Positions 29,956 through 43,500 of a stretch of 64,000 bases of DNA are shown here, piece after piece. Location of the stretch: the NCBI GenBank assembly GCA_019321725.1, contig CM033113.1, positions 6,200,001-6,264,000 on the forward strand, written 5' to 3'. Below the pieces are notes generated by a model. It saw only the letters and a list, made by a program, of their open reading frames with translations, was not told the origin of the DNA and did no database searches. The DNA comes from Paulownia fortunei. Taxonomy: Eukaryota; Streptophyta; Magnoliopsida; Lamiales; Paulowniaceae. Position 1 is the first letter of the stretch. Every line of letters begins with the position of its first letter. The position numbers and the translations under genes were made by a program.

Positions 29956-32900
29956 TCAAATAATTGTTCCACTGGGAATCAAGGCATCCTTGATTACAGT
30001 GACAATGCCACTCTTGATGAAGTACCCGTCTGTCTCTCTTGCTGCCTCTTGCACATTGTCACTATTAATGATCTGTAAGAATAATAAGATAGGCATCAAG
30101 CAGCCAGCAGAGTTTCAACATGTAACAAGTTATATTTAGCAAATGCACGACAGATAAGCTGCTACAGTCTTCATCCCCCCTTAAAAGAAAAGTTCACCTA
30201 ATACAAAGTAACCCAAGTATATAAAATGGCAGACTTCACCTAATTAAAGAATTCCAAAAGTATATAAAATTGCAGACTAACATCAAGAAATACTTGTATC
30301 CTAATGATTATGATTGCTGCTTTTTCTTTCCTTTTATGGAGCAAGTTCTCAAAGATTGAGGGTGGGTGGGGGGGAGTGGGAAAGTGGTTGCATCTCTTGA
30401 GGAAACAAAATCAAATAATACAATTTAGTGGAAGAGCATTTACTGACTTGTGTTGAATCACTTGTTGAACCTGATAGCCTCAGAGAGATGAATAATCCTG
30501 GATAGATTACTCCCTAAAAGTAATCATTATGCCTTAATACTAAGCAGAGTCAATTTTGAATTTAGTTGTCATTTTCTGTTAATTCACATTTTTTTATCAT
30601 GGTGCATAGTGCACATGAGTTGTGTGCTAATGTGACAATCATATTGCTGTTATTATGATGACCTCTACCTGAGGAGCAGTTGGTCACTGCAAATAATCCT
30701 CAAAACATGTGGCTATGGGCTCAGGTAAAACTAGAATAAGCACTAATGCTCACACTTCTACTTTGAATTTGGAAGAGCAAGTATTAAGACATACTACTAT
30801 TGTCTTAGATGCAGGTTGCCAGGAGAGAAAAAGGAAAAGAGTCATCTTAATAGACCTGGCCTTGTTTCACCGAGGAAGCCAACCAAGAAGGCTCATCCAC
30901 TCCTTAGCGGACTACAGCCATATTTTTGAGTACTGTAGTCCATCAGATCATGATTTTCCTAAGGTATTGGAAATGGTATAAGAAATCAATGAATTTACCT
31001 TCACATTTTCTCCAATACGAGCATTTTTGTCAATTATTGCCCGCTTAATGTGAGAATTCTTGCCAATACCAATTGGGACGCCACCTTTTGCTGCTAGGAG
31101 TCTCCTGTCAGCATCGGTCTGGTGCAAGAGGCAATTAACAGAATTAGCACTAGAACATTGAATTAATATGTAAAGCATTAATTTCACATAACCAAGCAAG
31201 TGTAACTTGTTGGCACCTATTATTGATACTAATGAAAGGAATGATTGTCAGTGCATCTGACAAAAATTACCTCATAATAGTCAGCTCCCATCAACAGGGT
31301 ATCTTCTAGGATTGCACCCTCCGATATGCATGATCGGAGACCAATTACAGAATGGTGAATCTTACAATTCTGAGAAATTAAGAGTGAGCATTTAAATAGC
31401 ATCATCCAAGTTGCTATATTCTGTCAAAGAGATTTGTGTTGAAAATCTCCTATACAACATGTACGTTCGGATCAAAGAAATCTTACCTTTATGACACAAC
31501 CCTCACCAATGACACTGTCAGTGACATCGGCATTGAGCATTTTGGATGGTGGCAAGTAACGTGGTTGTGTATAGATTGGAGAGGAGCGGTCATAGAAACT
31601 GCATTGGTGGATCAATCATATAAAATTGCAGCAATGGAACAGGAAGGGGAATGGATGGGCATGTGACAATGGGGAGAATGTTTTGATCCCTTGTACTAAG
31701 CCGTTAAGCCAACTAACCTGAAATCTGGCACAGGCTTCTTCGTAATCCCTAAATTAGCATTGTAGAATGCCTCAATAGTCCCAATGTCTTCCCAGTAACC
31801 ATCATACAGGTAGGCCTGAACCTGAAAGAAGAAAAGTATTTTTTTCTTAGAGAGGAAAAAAAGAAAAGAAAAAAGGACAAGAAGCATCAATAATTCAGAA
31901 TACTATGACATACAGCAAAGCTCTATTGTTTAGAAGACCAAAAAAGGGAACAACATCTATGATTAAGAATACTGTATCACAGTCGCAACACCCCAACCGG
32001 TGTTTATCATTTTTCCTTCTTTTGATACTACAGAGTTATTACACAACAATAAAAGCATGGTTACAAAGATTAAGGCAACATTTTCATAACCATTCCTTAT
32101 AAATTGTCCCAGAATGATAGTGACAGGTCATTCCGTATTTGAACAAATACACCAAGTACAGTTTCCACATCATTTCATCTCTAGTGCTGTTTGGAATTCT
32201 CTATGTCAGAGCTTAGTTCTATTTCCGATTATTGCTCCTCTTGTTCTGAGCAATAAAGGGCATACAGTTAAAAACATAAAAAACTTTATCACTTCCTTGA
32301 AAGAGGATGGAGGTTTTTAATCATTTTCTTGTCTGTTGCATGCATACAAATTACCACTAGCTAGTTTTGCATTTTTTATTTATCTTGTCGGAAACAGAAC
32401 AGAAAATATCTGTTTTCCTTAAGGGCAACATGCTGTTTCAGAGGCATTAGATGATCAAATCCATTAAATCTGTTGATATATAGCACTCATTATATCTGTT
32501 TCTGATGATTCCAGGATCAATGAAATAAATGGCATAGCCTAATTGCTTCGTTTATGAAATGGCGATTGTTTTGTAGTAGTACACTGTTGACTAAGGACTG
32601 AAGTTCCAATATTAGTACAAATTATAATGGATACTGCCAAATGAACCAAGTAAATCAACAAAAAAGGAAAATTGTTACCATTGTTCATATAATATCAGGA
32701 CACCTTTTATAGCACAAATGTGGGCTGTTACTAGAGAATTGTTATCTGTCACTCATTCTTAATCAAGAGACATCTTTTAATGCATGAACATGGAACAAAT
32801 GCAATCTTGCAAGTGAAATATGACATGCATCCAACAAACAGCAATTCCTCAAACATGACTTACCCTCATACCAATTGAAGTAGCACCTGGAATAACTTCA

Positions 32901-34974
32901 CTTCCAAAATCATTGGCTCCTGGGAATTTATCTCGCAGTAAATTCAACATTGCATCCTTACTGAAGACATAGATACCCATACTTGCAATATAAGGCATTT
33001 CCTTTGCTCTCTCATCATCAAGACCTAAAATTGTGGTGTCAACCTTGCATAATCATGGACCACAAATTAAAAGGTATCAGGAGATAGGGTTGTAGAGAAT
33101 ATGAAAAGCCACTAATAGTATAAGCAAGATATGATGAAAGTTTGCAGTTTTACCCTCATTGCCTTCAGTTGTTCTCCCTTTGGCTTCTCTGCAAATTCTA
33201 TTATCCTTCCTTCCTCATCAATCTTCATTAGACCAAATGCAGTAGCACGTTTTTCATCCATTGGCAGTGCCGCAACTGTTATATCAGCATCAGTTTCTCT
33301 GTGTGCTTGGATGAATTTCTCATAATCCATCCGATACAGATGATCTCCAGCAAGAACCAGAAATTCAAGAACGTCATGTTCTTCCAAAAGCCATAGATAC
33401 TGCCTCACAGCATCAGCTGTACCCTAACAGATCTCAAAAAGAAGCAGACAGACAAAAGAATCTCTACATTTAATTAGCTCAAGGCTGGTCGAGTTGACAG
33501 TAATAGAATATAAAAAGGTTTTGTTGGGAGAAATAGGGATTTTTAGATGCAGTTGGATGAGTAATCAACATCATATATGTAAAACTACCATTAAATTGTA
33601 ATTGGATAGCCTATTTACTTTGAGGTCTATCTTCTTCTAATAAAACATCTTCTGAGCAAAGTTGTATAAGGAGAAAGATGTCACTTCTTTGATCTATGCG
33701 GACATGCAAGAAAAAGTATGCAGATAACAATATATAAGATGAATCGCATATGTCCAGTTCAAACACTGTGTGAAAAGCAAAGATCGTAAAAGCTTCCAGA
33801 CTATATGAATTCCATAAATAACAGCACTAACAAATTTCAGCATAACATGTAACTCCAGAAAGATAGCTACTCTTATGAACATTGTGATACTATAACTAAA
33901 GTTCACCCTGGTAATGATACCAACTTATAACTCCCGCAGACAATATCAAGGATGAGAATGAGTTTACCCAGAGTATGTTCTAGCTCTGAGTATACTGAAT
34001 TTAGCTCTCTCTAAAAGAAAAAAGAAAGTCAAGAGGAGCATGACCTTATATTCTTACCTGGAACCAGTTTGGATTTTCTGGGCTTTGCTGGGCAGCAAGA
34101 ACTTCAACAAACCCTTCATTCTTATAGCCACCCATATTACTTGCATAGGCCCGTGATAAGTGGCGATTAAGAGATGCAGAATTAAATTGAGTAAGAACAT
34201 AGATCTTGGATATGTTGCTGTTCAAACAATTACTAACAGGGATGTCAATCAACCGATAATTTGCACCCAAAGGGACAGCAGGTTTTGCTCTTTTCTTGGT
34301 TAGAGGATAAAGCCGCGTCCCAGCTCCACCTCCAAGAATGATGCCTAGAACACTCTGCGTAAGCAAACATCAAAGGATTGGTTCAATTGATGAAATAGAA
34401 TGTTGGTTCGGAAATCAGACACACAAGTCAGAATTTGTTCCTCAAATGCAATACTACGCTACGAAGATTCTTATATGATAAGTGGACATACCAATATCAT
34501 AATGATGGGAAGTTTCCTTTTGTTACAGCCAAATTACAAACTCATTTAACCTATTGAGTCATTAGCTGGGATACATTATAATAACACCAAAGACTGTATC
34601 AAAATACAAGGCATTGTCAGATGAGCTAAAAGCATCCAAGTAGAAGTTCATATTATCACCATACATGAAGAAGCAGAATCAGTTCTAGGAAATTGCATTC
34701 CAGTGGTTTTTAAATTTTGACCATCAACATTTATAGAAAGTCAAAGGCATTTTGCTGTTCTCACATTGGTTATAGCTATATTATCAATTTCAAAGTGAGA
34801 ATGAAAAAACAAGTCAGCAGTAAATGCACCAAAAAGTTTTCAGTAACATTCATAAATCACTGATAATTTTAATTGTTCTAATTAGAGGTCTTGACTGTTC
34901 TCTGCTTTAGATGTTGGGTTCTCTAGTTTTGAATGGTTAACATTCAGTACAGCATCTTAGCATTAACCATGTGT

Positions 34975-35005
<31 letters not shown>

Positions 35006-35940
35006 GGGGGTTTGGCAAGAAAATTTGAGCTACTGCATGTCATTCATGTACACTAAAAGAAAGGGTGAACATAATTTCCAGAGCTCCTGCAAGGAACTTT
35101 CTAGTTTACAGGAAACTCATTCTTGTCTAAAAGTCAAAATATACACTTCTGAATATGAATATGATCGATATGTACTAACATTTGATGGTGCAGTAAAAGA
35201 AGTTTCCACAGTTTAGAAAGAAACACTGAATTTCATGACCTGAATATCTCATTATCCTCGCATCAATTTCAGCGAAACTGACATACCCTTAGTATCTCCA
35301 GTTACGTGCTAATCCCTTTTTCAGCTAAAAGATGTACACTGAATAAACCAAGATAAACAGAACAATACTCCCTTACACATGTACAAAAACATAAGTAGCA
35401 TAAATCATGATACACCCGCACCGTGCATATCAAGAGCATTAAGACAAAATATATATACTAAGTAAAGCTGCACTAAGTAGTAAGAAATCTAAACATAAAT
35501 TTGAGAAAACCAAGAAAATGATATTCAGTATGACAAGAAAATCTAATCAGCCAATGCATCACATACACAACCAACAATTCCAAGAAGATCAAGAAAAGGC
35601 TACTCAGCTAGTGCATCACACACACACACACACAAAGGATGAGAGAATATACAGTGTTGGCATCTGGGTCAAGACAAGTCTGAGAAGAGCTGGTATCAGA
35701 AACAGCTTTTGGAGAAACCACACGGGAGGCGGGCAATCTGCCCCTGCCATTGCCTCTACCACTGTTTTTTTCAAGATTCACACATACAGCACCCCCAAAA
35801 AGCTCCGATTTGGAGGAACTAATGGTGGGCTTACAATGCAATTTGCTCTGCCCACTTAGTTCAGACGATGAAGAAACTGGCAGCCCACAAATTTTGCTGA
35901 ACCCAATAGGTGATGACGATGCCACAGCCGCCATTTGCAT
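29956..35940 (-). CDS. APS1: ADP-glucose pyrophosphorylase small (catalytic) subunit
   Basis: Plastid enzyme making ADP-glucose from glucose-1-phosphate and ATP, the committed step of starch synthesis; works as a heterotetramer with large subunits. Nine exons in transcript order: 35940-35653, 34354-34058, 33423-33154, 33043-32864, 31821-31718, 31598-31487, 31369-31271, 31118-30999, 30072-29956. They give 528 residues, the family's usual size. Exon 1 carries a Ser-rich transit peptide ([11 protein letters not shown]). Cys89 in QTCLDPDA is the redox-regulated inter-subunit cysteine. The nucleotide loop [18 protein letters not shown], the catalytic Asp in GDHLYRMD (222), the sugar-phosphate Lys in EFAEKPKGE, and the beta-helix domain ending IPSGTII are all present. 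Start: ATG 35940, or the second ATG at 35934; the frame is open further upstream but has no ATG there. Thioredoxin and 3-PGA control are inferred from the family. Confidence 0.95.
30709..30981 (+). other. protein-like open frame inside AGPase intron 8
   Basis: A 90-residue frame (GTG start, no ATG at its head) lies opposite the AGPase gene within its last intron (30998-30073). It includes [19 protein letters not shown] second, overlapping frame (about 30826-30930) encodes a basic, proline-rich text with [18 protein letters not shown]. Both look more like protein than the surrounding AT-rich DNA. One reading is a small frameshifted fragment of a foreign coding exon. I do not recognise the source and it has no start, stop or splice context of its own. 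Confidence 0.3.
34969..35010 (+). repeat. (TG)n followed by G homopolymer in AGPase intron 1
   Basis: About ten TG units run directly into about 22 G. It lies in the first intron of the minus-strand gene, where the transcript would read poly-C then (CA)n. Exact length may be unreliable. Confidence 0.88.
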
Positions 35941-38900
35941 TCTCCCCACCTGCACCACCACGTACAGTTGAATGTACTAATATATGGGATTAGCCCCACT
36001 AGTATTATTGCTATTCTATTGAGATTCTTGATGACTTGACTGGTTACAGTATAATAGGTTGATGACAATAAAGGGAGTATGAATTATAAAATAAATCTAT
36101 TTGTACAGAATTGTTATTAACGCGTACAGAATTGAAGGGAAGATCTGCTGATAACGACTCTGTGCTTTGAGAGCAATGCACGCCACTTAATTTATTTGAT
36201 GTTTCTCATATATTTTGTTTTGTAATTTTAAAAGAATTCTATTTAGTACTACTACATTTCAGCTTATTGAAGGACAAGGATATTTATTTAAGGAGTGATT
36301 GTTTTTTATATTTTATTCTTGAAAATTTATATTTTTGAAAAAAAAAGAGATCAATTAGTTTTTTAAAAAAATAATTTTTAAAAATGTATTTGCACGAGGC
36401 AGAAAAGTTTAATGAGTATAGTTAACGTAATATTTTTTTTTTAAATATATTTAGATGTGAATATTTCAGATTAGTATGTAGACGAACAATGAATAAAAAT
36501 ATAATGAGATGTGAATTAATTTGATAATATATTTTGTTTTTTTTTTTGTTTTTTATAAAGAAGTATTTGAAGGTAGAAGTATTTTTAGAGAAATCCACAA
36601 ACAATACATTTTGTGGAAAAAAGGTATCTGATATAGATTTCTTTGAAATCATTTCATCAGCATTAACTGCCTTCTTATTCCTGCTTCGTGATACCTCCCT
36701 AAATACTAATTGAAAAAAGTCCTTTCCTCCGTTTCATTGATGTGTATATAGAAAAGAAGTAAACCCACAAAATATATTCATATTCAAATTCATACTTAAT
36801 AGAGGGTATATTTTATTTTTTTTCTTCTGTAATATTGAATTAAACAAAAAAATATATTTTCAAACTTTTAAAAAGTAAATATTGTATTTAAAAATTAAAT
36901 ATACTCCACCTACATTTCAATGTTGCCACAGTACAACAATAAATTGACTAATTTTTATTAACTTCTTTCATAAATTTGATGCTAAAATTTTTTTAAATCA
37001 TGTTATTGTATGTTCTAGTATAATTGAAATAGTTTGTAAATAATTATCCAAATTGTTCAATATGTATTTAGGAACATAGTTAAGTTGATAAAATATTTAA
37101 TTTTAAATGAACTGTATTATTCCATGTGAGTCATTTTTGTACTCTCATTAATTTACTCTACATAAAGTTTTAGATTGGAACTGAAACATACAAAAATTTG
37201 CATATTTCATGTTGTTATCCTAAAAAATATGTGTTAAGTCGCATTCATTATTTTGCTTTAAATGAGATGATAATTTTAAATAAAAAAAATCTTTTAAAAA
37301 ATAAATCTTTATTATTAAATATTAAGGAAAAAGATATAACCAATAAATTCATAAGAAAAATTATTTGTTCAGGTTTTTGTTTCAGACAAGTTAAATGAAA
37401 ATTGATTGTATATCAAATATTAACAAGCTAAAATGAGGGTCAAAATGATCAAAATAGTAAACTCGCTGGAAAATTCTTTATATAAAGCATATAAAATATG
37501 AAAAAATAATAAATTTCAAGTGCGAAATTTGTTTCCACATGCTAATACATATGGCTATAGGAGTTATAAAACAAAAAAATATATTTGAATGATGATAGTT
37601 TGAAAAGTGTATTTTTTCTACAGTAAAAAATTGGGGAAAAAAAATGTATACAAGTCCAAAATCCACTCAAAATAATTGGATTTTCGTAACTTTGTCTTAG
37701 ACAATTGTCTTCCTATTATAACTTTCAAGTTTCAAATGATTTTTAAATTTGATGAATTACAAAATATACATATATATATTGATGTGGTGTGATATTTAGC
37801 ACACCAAAATCCTCAGCTATATATGGGATATTTGTAAGCATATGATGGAGGGTTATATTCCATGTGGTGCTATGTATGACCCATTAAAATGTTTGGACTT
37901 GTTGAACTTCTTAAACTTATTTCAAATTCAATATATACATATATATATATATATATCGGATTGAATAGTACGATTCCTCCGTTATCTAAAAATGAAGAGA
38001 ATGATCTCATAGTTTTTGATCTGTAAAAATATGTTGTTAGATGTTTTATTTTCTTTTCTCATTAACACCGAATCTAAACTTATACTCAGGGAGATAATTG
38101 TCCATACATAAATAAGGGATGTATGAATTTTCAAAAAAATAGAAATTGTGGTAGTTCTTTGGACCGTCTAAATCCCACAAATGAATCAAAAATTGAATTT
38201 ATATTAAATTTCACCTAAATCGCCCTATTAATCCTCACGAAAAGAGATTTGGTTTCAAATCCCAGTTCGAAAAGAAGGAGTACACAATCCTAATGTATCT
38301 TGGATGATACACATCTCCAAGTAAATGACAAATATATAATTTTTTCCTAAATAAGTACATTCAAAAATCCCTAACCGAACAAGAGCAAATTTGGGCATCT
38401 TTAATTCATGAAAACTCGGCGAATTATGAGCATATTATCGGAATTATATCAATTGTCCAATTGTATTTTTATTTTTTCAAATTTACCACTTATAGTTTTT
38501 GCTGCGTGCATGGTTTTTAATGGTTATAAACCAATAATTACCAGTGTTTTCCTTAAACGGTTGTACTTGTCAAATCAATTATTATTATTCACCTGACATG
38601 GGAGTTTACTCTTGTGCAACAGGCACACGAAAATTTATATATGTATATATAATATATGCATGTTACATATATACTAAAATATAAATTTAATACTCTTATA
38701 ATAATAATATAAAATATAAATATTTAATTTTTCATATTAACAATATTTCCTCATATATAAAAAAGTTATGGTGATATTTTTTTTTTTTTTTAAATTAATA
38801 CTTTTAAAATAATCAAACATGTTTATAAAAATCTTGATGAGTTGAGTTTATATTTTTATCCAATAATTTTGTTATGTTTAGAATAATAATTTTATTAAAA

Positions 38901-39778
38901 ATAAATATAAATTTATTCCTAATTGACTAAGAATAATTAAATCGATGTATAAAAAGAAAATAACTAATCCACATTTTTTAAAATGAAGATTCTTATAATA
39001 AATGGATATTTCTATCATTTAAATTATACTAATCATATAAATGAGATTGAATTTGAAAATATTTATTTCATTCTTACTTCATTCATATGTATAAATCATG
39101 GTTAAAGAATATTTAAGTTGGAATTATTACAATTAAATTACAAACACGCTCAAGATTGAATGATTTATTTTTTGTACTGAAATTAAATGAGTTTAAATGT
39201 CAAATTCAAGCATGTGTGAAGTACGCTTATTCCACTAAAAATACTGCTCAAATTAATTAAAAATTTGATTTTAAGTAGAGCTATATATCTTCAATTAAAT
39301 CGTCTGAATCCCACATTCCTTAGATTTAGAAAGAAATAATTAATTATGTATGATTTGGTGTATTAATTGCACTAGTATCTAACCAAAGTAAGGGAATAAA
39401 GTTTTACCAAAATTAAAAGGATGATACAAAATCAATTACATATAATATTTATTTTTCTTTCTAATCTCCATTCTCCAGTTAAATCTAAAAGATACTTAGA
39501 TCATCTCCAGTGTTTCAGAACATCTGGATCGCCCATCATATACAACTCACACGCAAGATAAACGGCTCAAAAAAAGTCAAGGTGCACACAGCACAAAGTA
39601 TCTCATTTTTTTGTTGATTAGGAAATCACATATATTATAACATGTAAATATTTTGTATTTTCTATCTTATTTTGTAAATTCACAATTAAATATTTATTTA
39701 AAAAAATATTTCACAGACTGAACATTTATTCATAAAGTAAAATATAAAATCTTAACGGAATGAAAATGGGATTCTCAT

Positions 39779-39902
39779 GTACCATGTATATCACATACAA
39801 ATTATTTAAATAAAATACCAATTTGTAATAAAAAATTTGAATTCCATATAAGAATAGGATTTTCTCAATATGAATTAACTGCACGTACCATGTATATCAC
39901 AT
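39779..39902 (+). repeat. 18-bp direct repeat in the inhibitor gene's promoter
   Basis: GTACCATGTATATCACAT occurs exactly at 39779-39796 and 39885-39902, 106 bp apart, both within 230 bp of the ATG. The word contains CATGTA and may be a duplicated regulatory site or a small local duplication footprint. Confidence 0.75.
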
Positions 39903-39912
39903 GAAAATCATC

Positions 39913-39920
39913 TATATATA
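39913..39920 (+). promoter_or_regulatory. TATA box of the PMEI-type gene
   Basis: TATATATA in the context ATCTATATATAGAAAG lies about 90 bp before the ATG. That leaves a leader of roughly 60 nt, normal for this type of intronless gene. Confidence 0.6.
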
Positions 39921-40004
39921 GAAAGAACAAAGACCTATAACTATTGTCACACCCATTATCAATTTCCTGCTTTCTTCTTCCTTTCCCTTAAAACGAAAAC
40001 AAAA

Positions 40005-40559
40005 ATGGCAATTTTTCGCACTGTTCCGCTGTTGATCGCCCTCACCGTCGTCTGCTGTTTTCTACCTTCTCCGCCGTTCCTCTCCGCCACCGCCAAAAGA
40101 ATTGAGTTAGCCACCCAAGTCTGCAGAAACACCACAAACTTCGCCTTCTGCCGGGACACCATCTACTCCGACCCCCGCGCCCCCGACGCCGACCGCTACG
40201 TTCTCGCTTACATAGCCTTCGGAAAGGCGTATTCCAACGCAACTCACACCAGAAATTACATAGTCTCAAAGATAAAATCCATTGAAGCCGCAGGTGGTGG
40301 AAAATCCGGCATATTAAAAGGTCTGAAAAACTGCCTTGGTTATTACAATGAGGCGTTTCGGACCCTGTCTGAGATGCTGGGCGACTTGGATTCGGAATCG
40401 TTTTACGAGTTGGACAAACTGTCCCTTGATGTTGAAGGTTGTCCACGCGCCTGCGAGAAGGGTTTCCATGGTCGGTCGCCCATAACGAAGAGGAATGACG
40501 ACTTGATCAAGCTTGCCAATATTTGTTATGTTGTTTCTAAGCTCTATGAATATCATTAA
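40005..40559 (+). CDS. pectin methylesterase / invertase inhibitor-domain protein
   Basis: Secreted four-helix-bundle inhibitor (PMEI/C-VIF family) expected to bind pectin methylesterase or acid invertase in the wall. It is one exon of 184 residues with a good start context (AAAAATGGC). A signal peptide (about 1-29, ending LSATA) is followed by the helical hairpin with Cys40 and Cys49, the first disulfide of the family. The second expected pair is Cys110 (NCLGYY) with Cys150, or with Cys146 (EGCPRAC). Extra cysteines at 146 and 174 are visible. N-glycosylation sequons are N42 and N78. The family text is clear (VCRNTTNFAFC, CLGYYNEAF), but sequence alone does not separate methylesterase from invertase inhibitors. 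The coding region is markedly richer in G+C (CCGCCG, GACCCCCGCGCC) than its surroundings. Confidence 0.85.
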   Translation: MAIFRTVPLLIALTVVCCFLPSPPFLSATAKRIELATQVCRNTTNFAFCRDTIYSDPRAPDADRYVLAYIAFGKAYSNATHTRNYIVSKIKSIEAAGGGKSGILKGLKNCLGYYNEAFRTLSEMLGDLDSESFYELDKLSLDVEGCPRACEKGFHGRSPITKRNDDLIKLANICYVVSKLYEYH

Positions 40560-43500
40560 GCCAATCTTCAACTTCTTGTTACCCTTTTTTTTTTTTTTTT
40601 TTTTTTTTGGGTTGGTGATAAAATAAAGTCTTTGTTGATTTTTGTCTAATCATGGCTGTTAAAGGTTATTCCCGTTGCTTTTTTGCTTCCTTTAATCTCT
40701 TTTTTTGCTTCTTTAATCTGTTTTCAAGCCTAATTTTATTCATTTAATTGGTTAATTTATTAAAGGGGTGAGTTTGATTTCACCCGAGAAACTACCAATT
40801 TTATTTAAATTAGTAATGATTGCAATTCCCTTTTAGCTAGTTTTTGGATAGAATATAATCATTTACAGTGTGTTCCTGCAAATGGGGATTTGATTGGATT
40901 TGGAATTTAAATACCATACTTAAATAGCTTGATCCAGTCTAAGTAAAAATTTCAAGATATACCAATTATTTTCTTTCACTGAGTCAATCAAGAATATATA
41001 TTCACGGAAAATTTGGATTTCTTTTTCGGACAGAAAAATAAAATAAAATTAAAGCTGTATTTTATGTCGTATGTGTAATGGTCTTTCTTTTCCAATTCTC
41101 ATACGATTTGCAGTATCTCTAGGTGATCCCTGTTCACTTAATACTAACTTAAACTAAACTATCTGGCGAGGAATAGTAGTATTTTAGTTTCATAATATTC
41201 CGTTTCCTTGTTGCCTTTTAGCTGGTTGATGCCATGTTATGTAATTTCAGTATTTTTATTTGATATTTTGATCTTATATTTCATATAATATTTTTTTAAA
41301 TACATATTTGTTTTGATTCATATATATTTTACGTACATTTATAAAGTAAAATATCAAATTAGAACAAGTAAAAATTGGCCAATTGATGAATCTGTCACGT
41401 AAGGCAACTCCTACGGAGTTGTTAAATACTAAATTTACAAATAATTTCGTATTTCATACTTTGATATGTAATGCTTGCGTGTTATACAATTTAGGTTTCT
41501 CATAAATGCCGGATGGACTCCCCCACCCCCTCCCCTCTTTTGTCTCTTAATGTATTACAATATTATTCAATAAATAATTGATAACTATTAATCAATAATT
41601 AATAATTTTCACAAACTACCTGCCACCGACACTTGATACCTTCAATTTTATACAAGACCTATTTTTGGACTTTTATATGTGAAAAAATAGGCACTTAACC
41701 CATTCTGTAATTAAGTTTTTGCATGAGTAACAATTCAAGAATTTTTGATTAATTTCATTTATCATCCTTTAAGAGACAAAAGATTGGTTAAAGAATTTTA
41801 ATGAGAAACAATATAAGGAAAATGTTTTCTTTGTTTCAAATAATAGTACTTTGATTTTTTTATTTTTCTATACTTTTTTTTTCATGACTAAATCCTAAAT
41901 CTAAACATAAAATAAAAATCCCCTATCTATCACATAAAAAAACAAACCTACAGAAGAGGGTGAACATTGGATTTTTCTTTTCTTTTTTTCGGCAAATGAG
42001 TGGGTTGGTTGAGTTCAAATGGACTGGCCCAAAAAGTGGTCCAATCGATGACCAAATGGATTGAATCCTAAATGCCTGTCTGCTTTTGTCAGATCTAACT
42101 ATCAAGAAATATATTTACGACAGTATATTGATTTTTCTCACGAATAATAAACTCAACCAGATATTTATTTCAAATTAGTTTTGGATATAAAATAAATGTA
42201 TTTTTATCTCAGAATAGTCCAAAATGCATCCAAAAATTGATCCATTTTAAATCCATATTCAAATCATGATCGGGATAGGGATAGCGGACCAAAAGCTATG
42301 AAACTTGAGTTCGAGTCTTTTGAATGTTTTTTTCTTTTTAATTATCATTCAAGATAGAATTATTACACATAGTACGCCTCCGGCCCATCAACCTGTATTT
42401 TCGTTTTACGCCCCATAAGTCTTCCTCAACTAGACTTGAGCAGAACAGGCGAACAAGTACAAGTATTAATAGCATAACAAAAATGCCTTCCTCGTCATTA
42501 ATCCCTAATAATTTAAATGTCAAATACATGTTGTAGGCAGTAATTGAAAATGAATAGTAAATGGCATGTGGTCCATAAATACGAAGTAAAACCCTTGTCG
42601 ATGAACCCTAAAACTTGAGGTTGGGTTTGCTTGCACCAGTAGGATTAGTGGACCACCCGTTGTCTTCAAATATAGGAACCCATTGGGCTTGCACACATCT
42701 TGTTAACTCCCTGAATCTGCTGCATATTGGGGCATACTCAATCCATGGATCCATTCTCGACCACTCCTTTTATATTTGTTACAACCCCATGGGGTTGTTC
42801 AAAAATAAATACTATGTTCATAAATACTTGCTTCCACTGCTAGAATTTTTTTTTTTTTTTTTTTTTTTTGGGGGGGGTGGAAGAAATAGGCATTAAATAA
42901 AATTCCATTGGGTGTCGGCGGGGAAAATAAAAGAAACTATGGACTATTTGTTTACATACATTGAGTCTAAAAATAATTTATTTTGTTGTCTATATGATCT
43001 TCTTTATTTAATGGGTGTCAATTCAATTTTCACTTTCCACATATGAATAGTATTTTTATTAATTATTTGTATTTTGTACGTTGGTTAAAGGTAGGTAGAT
43101 TCAAAAAGTAAATATATCATAAACAAAAAAGAAGGAAGAAGAAGAAACAGAAAAGGTAAGATTCAGTCAAATTTAACAATCAAAAGTTGATTTGGGAAAT
43201 CTGAGTTCGATTGGAAAAAGTATTATTTTAGTTCATAAACATCCATTAAGTTAGTTGGGCGGCTCTAAACCCTAAACCCACTCATCTAAAATCCTTCTAA
43301 ATTTAAATCAAAAAGTTAAATTATCTTATAACAATTAATCAAAAAAGTATTTATAATAGATGATTCGTTGATGTCTAGTAACTAGATCAACTATCATTGA
43401 TCTAACCTTGACTTCACATCGAGTCATAACTCAAAAAAAAATATGAATCCAACAATATATTGTTATTTTGGTGATATTTTAGGTACATTTTGATAAAAAA

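Larger units (their letters stand above)
35941..40004. other. AT-rich spacer between divergent AGPase and PMEI-type genes
   Basis: The two genes point away from each other over 4 kb. The AGPase promoter should lie in the first few hundred bases (about 35941-36300) and the inhibitor promoter in the last 250. Between them is very AT-rich DNA with poly-A/T tracts and AT microsatellites (about 37930-37956) but no gene. Open frames at 36422, 37198 and 37478 are low-complexity. Confidence 0.5.

Noticed and set aside
40042..40571. Antisense open frames over the inhibitor gene
   Set aside because: They are shadows of a GC-rich coding exon with a clear signal peptide and family motifs on the plus strand.
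43267..43280. Telomere-like AAACCCTAAACCCA
   Set aside because: It is a single short occurrence within unique AT-rich DNA, too short to be an interstitial telomere.
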